Shown here one piece after another: positions 59,987 through 64,000 of a stretch of 64,000 nt of DNA (positions are counted from its first letter, which is position 1; each line of letters begins with the position of its first letter). This DNA comes from Agromyces lapidis (GTDB lineage Bacteria; Actinomycetota; Actinomycetes; Actinomycetales; Microbacteriaceae), in NCBI RefSeq assembly GCF_009749405.1, contig NZ_WBIQ01000008.1:1-64000 (forward strand), given 5' to 3'. The translations under genes and the position numbers were made by a program. Below the pieces are notes generated by a model. The model was not told where the DNA came from. It made no database searches and saw nothing but the letters and a program-made list of their open reading frames with translations.

Positions 59987-61441
59987 TCAGTGCGAGGAGG
60001 GCGTCGTCTCGATCTCGCTGCGGTCGCCCGACCACAGGGTGTGGAACACGCCCTCCTTGTCGACGCGCTTGTAGGTGTGCGCGCCGAAGAAGTCGCGCTG
60101 CCCCTGCACGAGCGCGGCGGGCAGGCGCGGGGCGCGCAGGCCGTCGTAGTACGCGAGCGAGGAGCTGAACGCCGGCGTCGGGATGCCCGACTGCGCCGCC
60201 GCGACGACGACGCGGCGCCATGCCGCCTGCGCGCCGGTGACCGCGTCGCGGAAGTACGGCGCGACGACGAGGGCCACGAGCTCGGGGTCTTCCGCGTAGG
60301 CGTCGGCGATGCGGTTGAGGAAGCGGGCTCGGATGATGCATCCGGCTCGCCAGATCTTCGCGATGTCGCCCTTCTTGACGTCCCAGCCGAACTGCTCGGC
60401 GCCGGCGATGATCTCGTCGAAGCCCTGCGAGTAGGCGATGATCTTCGATGCGTAGAGCGCCTGGCGGACGTCCTCGATGAAGGCGTCGGCGTCGGCGACG
60501 GCGAACTCCCCGTCGGGGCCGGGCAGGGTCGCGGATGCCTCGCGCTGCGCGCGCTTCGACGACAGGCTGCGGGCGAACACGGCCTCGGCGATGCCCGAGA
60601 CGGGCACACCGAGGTCGAGGGCGTTCTGCACCGTCCACGCGCCGGTGCCCTTGGCGCCGGCCTCGTCGAGGATGACGTCGACGAGCGGGAGGCCGGTCGA
60701 GGCATCCACCTGGCGGAGCACCTCTGCGGTGATCTCGATGAGGTAGCTCTCGAGCTCGCCGGTGTTCCACTCGGCGAAGATCTCGGCGATCTCGGCGGGG
60801 CTCTTGCCGGTGCCCTGGCGGATGAGGTCGTAGGCCTCGGCGATGAGCTGCATGTCGGCGTACTCGATGCCGTTGTGCACCATCTTGACGAAGTGGCCCG
60901 CACCGTCGGTGCCGACGTGGGTGACGCACGGCTCGCCCTCGGCGACCGCGGCGATCGAGGCGAGGATCGGGCCGAGGGTCTCGTACGACTCGGCTGAGCC
61001 GCCCGGCATGATCGAGGGGCCGTTGAGCGCGCCCTCCTCGCCGCCCGAGATGCCGGTGCCGACGAAGTGGATGCCGGTGGGCGAGATCTCGCCCTCGCGG
61101 CGGATGGTGTCGTGGAAGTTCGCGTTGCCGCCGTCGACGATGATGTCGCCCGGTTCGAAACGGCTCGCGAGCTCGGAGATGACGGCGTCGGTGCCGCGGC
61201 CCGCCTGCACCATGATGATCGCGGTGCGGGGCTTCTGCAGCGAGGCGACGAAGTCGTCGTACGACTCGCTCGCGACGAAGCCGGCCTCGGGGTGCTCGTC
61301 GACGAGGGTGCGCGTGCGCTCGGGGGAGCGGTTGAACACGGCGACGGTGTTGCCTTCGCGGCTCGCCAGGTTGCGGGCGAGGTTCGAGCCCATGACGGCG
61401 AGTCCGACGACGCCGATGTTTGCTGAAGGGGTGACAGGCAC
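59987..61441 (-). CDS. gnd: 6-phosphogluconate dehydrogenase (decarboxylating, NADP+)
   Basis: A 484-residue enzyme: Rossmann IGVVGLAVMGSNLARNLASREG near the N-terminus, DGGNANFHDTIRR, GISGGEEGALNGPSIMPGG, GHFVKMVHNGIEYADMQLIAEAYDLIR with the catalytic Lys-His-Asn, and the C-terminal QGQRDFFGAHTYKRVDKEGVFHTLW. It converts 6-phosphogluconate to ribulose-5-phosphate with NADPH. GTG start (61439-61441) is set by GAGGAG six bases upstream. It is divergent from gntK, forming a gluconate-use locus. Confidence 0.96.
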   Translation of the reverse strand: MPVTPSANIGVVGLAVMGSNLARNLASREGNTVAVFNRSPERTRTLVDEHPEAGFVASESYDDFVASLQKPRTAIIMVQAGRGTDAVISELASRFEPGDIIVDGGNANFHDTIRREGEISPTGIHFVGTGISGGEEGALNGPSIMPGGSAESYETLGPILASIAAVAEGEPCVTHVGTDGAGHFVKMVHNGIEYADMQLIAEAYDLIRQGTGKSPAEIAEIFAEWNTGELESYLIEITAEVLRQVDASTGLPLVDVILDEAGAKGTGAWTVQNALDLGVPVSGIAEAVFARSLSSKRAQREASATLPGPDGEFAVADADAFIEDVRQALYASKIIAYSQGFDEIIAGAEQFGWDVKKGDIAKIWRAGCIIRARFLNRIADAYAEDPELVALVVAPYFRDAVTGAQAAWRRVVVAAAQSGIPTPAFSSSLAYYDGLRAPRLPAALVQGQRDFFGAHTYKRVDKEGVFHTLWSGDRSEIETTPSSH

Positions 61442-61559
61442 GTAGCTCTCCTCGAAGAAAGGGTGGGGTCGTTCCCAGCGTACTGTGAGCGCGCCTCACG
61501 GTTGCACGGTGTTGCGGTGAGCAGACGCTCTCGCGTTTTCGGCACGGTGGGTGCTGTGC

Positions 61560-61614
61560 TAGCGTAGCCGCGACAAATCTGATTTATTCGCGAAGGCGAG
61601 TGTTGGAATCAGAT
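61560..61614 (+). promoter_or_regulatory. gntK promoter with GntR-type operator half-sites
   Basis: TAGCGT (61560-61565) is the candidate -10. AAATCTGATTT at 61575-61585 is an 11-bp palindrome around a central T, and AATCAGAT at 61607-61614 repeats the inverted half, centres 30 bp apart, in a local AT-rich patch. They lie between gnd and gntK, and a FadR-type GntR regulator is encoded nearby at 63079, the obvious binder. Confidence 0.55.
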
Positions 61615-61639
61615 GTAATGAAGCGTCTGAGGAGCACTC

Positions 61640-62164
61640 ATGGCAGAGACCCTGCGAACCCCGCTCATCGTGATGGGCGTGTCCGGATCGGGCAAGTCGA
61701 CCGTCGGCGGCGCGCTCGCCGAGGCGTTCGGCGCCCCGTTCATCGACGGCGACGACCTGCACCCGAGTGCCAACAAGCGCAAGATGGCCGAGGGGATCCC
61801 GCTCGACGACGAGGATCGCGCGCCCTGGCTCGAGCTCATCTCGCTGCGCATCGGAGCCGAGCTCGCCGATGGCACGCCGATCGTCGTCGCCTGCTCGGCC
61901 CTCCGCCGCCGCTACCGCGAGCAGCTGGCCGCTCACGCTCCCGAGACCGTCTTCGTGCACCTCGCCGGCGAAGCCGAGCTCATCGCCGAGCGCCAGCGCG
62001 GCCGCGTGCACGAGTACATGCCCGCGAGCCTCCTCGCCTCGCAGTTCGACGCGCTCGAGCCGCTCGGCGAAGGCGAGCGCGGCATCGTGATCGACGTGCG
62101 CCGCAGCCCCGGCGAGATCGTCGACGACGTCCGGGCCGCACTGGCCCGGTTCGACGCGGCCTGA
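61640..62164 (+). CDS. gntK: Gluconokinase
   Basis: A 174-residue P-loop kinase: PLIVMGVSGSGKSTVGGALAEAFGAPFIDGDDLHPSANKRKMAEGIPLDDEDRAPWL, where VSGSGKST is Walker A and DGDDLHPxxNxxKMxxGxPLxDxDRxPWL is the gluconokinase signature. It forms 6-phosphogluconate, the substrate of Gnd. It starts a transcript with the disrupted gntP 64 bp downstream. Confidence 0.95.
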   Translation: MAETLRTPLIVMGVSGSGKSTVGGALAEAFGAPFIDGDDLHPSANKRKMAEGIPLDDEDRAPWLELISLRIGAELADGTPIVVACSALRRRYREQLAAHAPETVFVHLAGEAELIAERQRGRVHEYMPASLLASQFDALEPLGEGERGIVIDVRRSPGEIVDDVRAALARFDAA

Positions 62165-62228
62165 CCACCCGGCCGTCCCGGCCCCCACGACCACCACAAC
62201 CCCATCGAATTCGAACCGAAGGACGACG

Positions 62229-63146
62229 ATGACCGACCTCGAACTCAACTGGACGCTCGGCACGCCCGGGCTCCTCGCCATCGCGGCGGCCGCGATCGCG
62301 GTGCTGCTGCTGCTGATCATGAAGTTCCGCATCCACGCGTTCATCGCGCTCGTGATCGTCAGCGTGCTGACCGCGATCGCGACGGGCGTGCCCGCGGGCC
62401 AGCTCGTGCCGACGCTGCTCACCGGATTCGGCGGCACGCTCGCGAGCGTCGCCCTGCTCGTCGGGCTCGGTGCGATGCTCGGCCGCATGCTCGAGGTCTC
62501 GGGCGGCGCCGACGTGCTGACGAACGCGCTCATCAGGAGGTTCGGCGAGAAGCGCGCCCCGCTCGCGCTCTCGGTCGCCTCGCTGATGTTCGGCTTCCCG
62601 ATCTTCTTCGACGCCACCGCTCGACCGGGCGCGTGCGCTCGGGGCGACCACGGTGCTGCGCGCCGACGGGGCCGACGCGGCCGAGGCGATCGCCGCGGTC
62701 GACGCCGACGTCGCCTTCGAGACCTCGGGCAACCACCGCGGACTCGCCTCCGCCGTGCACGGCACCACCCGCGGCGGTCGCGTCGTGATGGTCGGCCTCC
62801 TGCCGTCGGGCGAGCAGCCCGCGCTCGTCTCGCTCGCCATCACCCGCGAACTCGAGCTCGTCGGTTCGTTCCGCTTCAACGACGAGATCGACGAGGTCGT
62901 TGCGGCGCTCGCCGACGGCAGCCTCGACGTCGACGGCGTCGTGACGCACGAGTTCGGGCTCGACGACGCGCTCGAGGCGTTCGAGACGGCGCTCGACGCC
63001 TCGCGGAGCGGCAAGGTGCTGCTGCGCTTCGAGTGAGGGCGGGTGGGAGCCCGGCCTCTCCCGGCCGGTCCCGGTCGCTCAGCCCGGGAACGCCCGAGGC
63101 TCGGCGAGCCAGACCTGCTCGACCTCGGCGACGGTGCGGCGCATGA
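62229..63146 (+). pseudogene. gntP: GntP-family gluconate permease, truncated after about 129 codons and fused out of frame
   Basis: Residues 1-129 are a clean GntP N-terminus (LLIMKFRIHAFIALVIVS, FGGTLASVALLVGLGAMLGRMLEVSGGADVLTNALIRRFGEKRAPLAL, ending MFGFPIFFDA) with three to four helices. At about 62612 homology stops. The next 176 codons read Arg-rich, out-of-frame sequence of an inverted coding context. A normal GntP has about 450 residues, so roughly 320 are missing and the protein cannot transport. The break joins directly to the L-idonate dehydrogenase-like remnant, implying a deletion or an assembly chimera. Confidence 0.85.
62614..63036 (+). pseudogene. idnD: 3' half of L-idonate 5-dehydrogenase-like zinc-MDR enzyme
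   Basis: In a different frame from gntP, codons from about 62614 read PPLDRARALGATTVLRADG, then AVDADVAFETSGNHRGLASAVHGTTRGGRVVMVGLLPSGEQPALVSLAITRELELVGSFRFNDEIDEVVAAL and a normal C-terminus GKVLLRFE. This is the Rossmann-to-C-terminal part of a sorbitol/idonate-type MDR dehydrogenase. The first 200 or so residues (zinc-binding GroES domain) are missing. A GTG at 62653 could give a 127-residue fragment, but it would lack the active site. Confidence 0.85.
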
Positions 63147-63795
63147 TGCGGTCCATCGCGTCTCGAGCCGCGTCGGGGCGGCGTCCGCCGATGGCATCCG
63201 CGACATCGAGGTGCAGCTGCAGCGCCTCCTCGTGCGGGTGGTCCGGCATGAGGCCGTAGTGGGTACGGCCTCGCAGCACCTCGCCGATGACGCCCTCGAG
63301 CTGGGCGAACATCTCGTTGCCCGAGGCGGCGAGCACGAGGCCGTGGAAGCGGATGTCGAGCTCCAGGAACTCCTCGAGCCGGCCGGCCCGCCCGACCGCG
63401 CGCATGCGACCGGCGATCGCGGTGAGCTCGGCGGCGTCGTCGTCGGGGGCGTGGCGGGCGGCGAGCTCGGCCGCAGCCGGCTCGACGGCCGAGCGCAGTT
63501 CGGTCAGCGAGCGCAGCTGCGCGCCCTTGTGCTCGGAGGCGAGTCGCCACCGGATCACGGAGGCGTCGAAGACGTTCCACGCCGAGGTCGGGCGCACCCG
63601 GATGCCGAGCCGCTTGACGCTCTCGACGAGCCCGAGCGACGCGAGCACGCGCACCGCCTCGCGCACGACCGATCGCGAGACGCCGAGCTCGCGCTCGAGG
63701 TCGATCGCGAGCATCGTCGTGCCCGGCCCGAGCTCGCCCGCGACGATGCGCCGGCCGAGGGTGTCGACGGCCAGATCGTGCAGGCGGGAGCTCAT
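63079..63795 (-). CDS. FadR/GntR-family (FCD domain) transcriptional regulator
   Basis: A 238-residue regulator. N-terminal winged helix HDLAVDTLGRRIVAGELGPGTTMLAIDLERELGVSRSVVREAVRVLASLGLVESVKRLGIRV with recognition helix SRSVVREAVRVL; C-terminal FCD ligand domain with LDIRFHGLVLAASGNEMFAQLEGVI and HPHEEALQLHLDVADAI supplying metal-binding His residues. It most likely controls the gluconate genes, by analogy with GntR/IdnR-type regulators. ATG at 63793-63795. Its former targets next door are disrupted. Confidence 0.9.
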   Translation of the reverse strand: MSSRLHDLAVDTLGRRIVAGELGPGTTMLAIDLERELGVSRSVVREAVRVLASLGLVESVKRLGIRVRPTSAWNVFDASVIRWRLASEHKGAQLRSLTELRSAVEPAAAELAARHAPDDDAAELTAIAGRMRAVGRAGRLEEFLELDIRFHGLVLAASGNEMFAQLEGVIGEVLRGRTHYGLMPDHPHEEALQLHLDVADAIGGRRPDAARDAMDRIMRRTVAEVEQVWLAEPRAFPG

Positions 63796-63854
63796 GTTCC
63801 GAGGATAGCGAGGGCGCCCGCACCGCTCAGGACGGCCGTGCGCGCGAGTTCGGG

Positions 63855-64000
63855 TAGAATGGGCGATTGGACTTCGGCGAGGGACGCCCGCCCGCCCGTG
63901 CGAACGGGCAGCGGGGCATCCGTGATCGACGCGGTAGGAGCAGGCTCCACGGCTTTTCCTCACGCTCTGCGCAGGCGACTGCGCGCGTTCGAGTCGAAAC
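63855..64000 (+). promoter_or_regulatory. Promoter and structured 5' leader of a gene beyond the right edge
   Basis: TAGAAT at 63855-63860 is a good -10. The following 130 bases contain no long reading frame but two small hairpins with the same GCGA tetraloop: GCCCGT-GCGA-ACGGGC (63894-63909) and GCGCAG-GCGA-CTGCGC (63969-63984). This looks like the leader of a strongly expressed gene, possibly a ribosomal protein operon; the gene itself lies outside the window. Confidence 0.4.

Noticed and set aside
62653..63036. 127-residue intact gene from GTG 62653
   Set aside because: It is the C-terminal half of a larger MDR dehydrogenase without the zinc/active-site domain; treated as a remnant.

Overview
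The window is a very GC-rich, densely packed bacterial chromosome segment. Gene content, short intergenic gaps, frequent GTG starts and recurrent TAGGCT/TAGCGT -10 elements a few bases before start codons point to an actinobacterium, most likely Microbacteriaceae (Agromyces/Leifsonia-like). That placement is inferred from protein and promoter style, not from a search. I see no insertion sequence, prophage, integrase, CRISPR array or rRNA operon; one tRNA (Gln, anticodon TTG) is present.

Layout. 1-12.5 kb is mixed metabolism and transport: an internally duplicated membrane protein cut by the left edge, two MFS exporters, an AlkD-like DNA glycosylase, an F420-type NADP reductase-like protein next to an LLM flavin oxidoreductase, a KhtU/KhtT-like cation antiporter pair, an AlaX editing protein, an acyl-CoA dehydrogenase and a DUF4349 lipoprotein preceded by an unusual 11-bp-phased repeat array. 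12.7-15.5 kb is a polar amino acid ABC transporter. 15.5-25.8 kb holds PnuC, hydrolases, a large methyltransferase, a J-domain/NERD-like fusion, an M18 aminopeptidase, a rhodanese, serine dehydratase and a tandem GNAT. 26.3-28.9 kb is a four-gene operon (small HTH protein, stand-alone ClpN-domain protein, ABC ATPase, ABC-2 permease) with two matching palindromes over its promoter. 28.9-34.9 kb has a metY/CoA-binding pair, nadR, a guanidine-III riboswitch with its Gdx/SugE exporter, and a divergent TetR/oxidoreductase pair with two operators.

34.9-45.5 kb is a conserved actinobacterial housekeeping block: pmt, rsmI, metG, tatD, rsmA, ispE, abcF (rpfB is absent between tatD and rsmA). 45.6-48.4 kb is metQNI, closed by a strong bidirectional terminator. 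Then come an AztD-like zinc protein under a Zur-like box, a 13E12/DUF222 HNH protein under a near-ideal LexA box, a MarR regulator, tRNA-Gln, glmU, prs and an acyl-CoA ligase. 57-60 kb carries small membrane and VOC proteins. 60-63.8 kb is gluconate metabolism: gnd, gntK, a GntP permease broken and joined to the 3' half of an L-idonate dehydrogenase-like gene, and a FadR-type GntR regulator. The right edge holds a promoter and structured leader for a gene outside the window.

The most noteworthy points are regulatory and structural rather than a wholly new system: the HTH-ClpN-ABC operon with its operators, the phased GTGACC array, the gntP/idnD deletion chimera, a predicted leaderless 28-codon leader ORF overlapping nadR, and the widespread leaderless promoter architecture.
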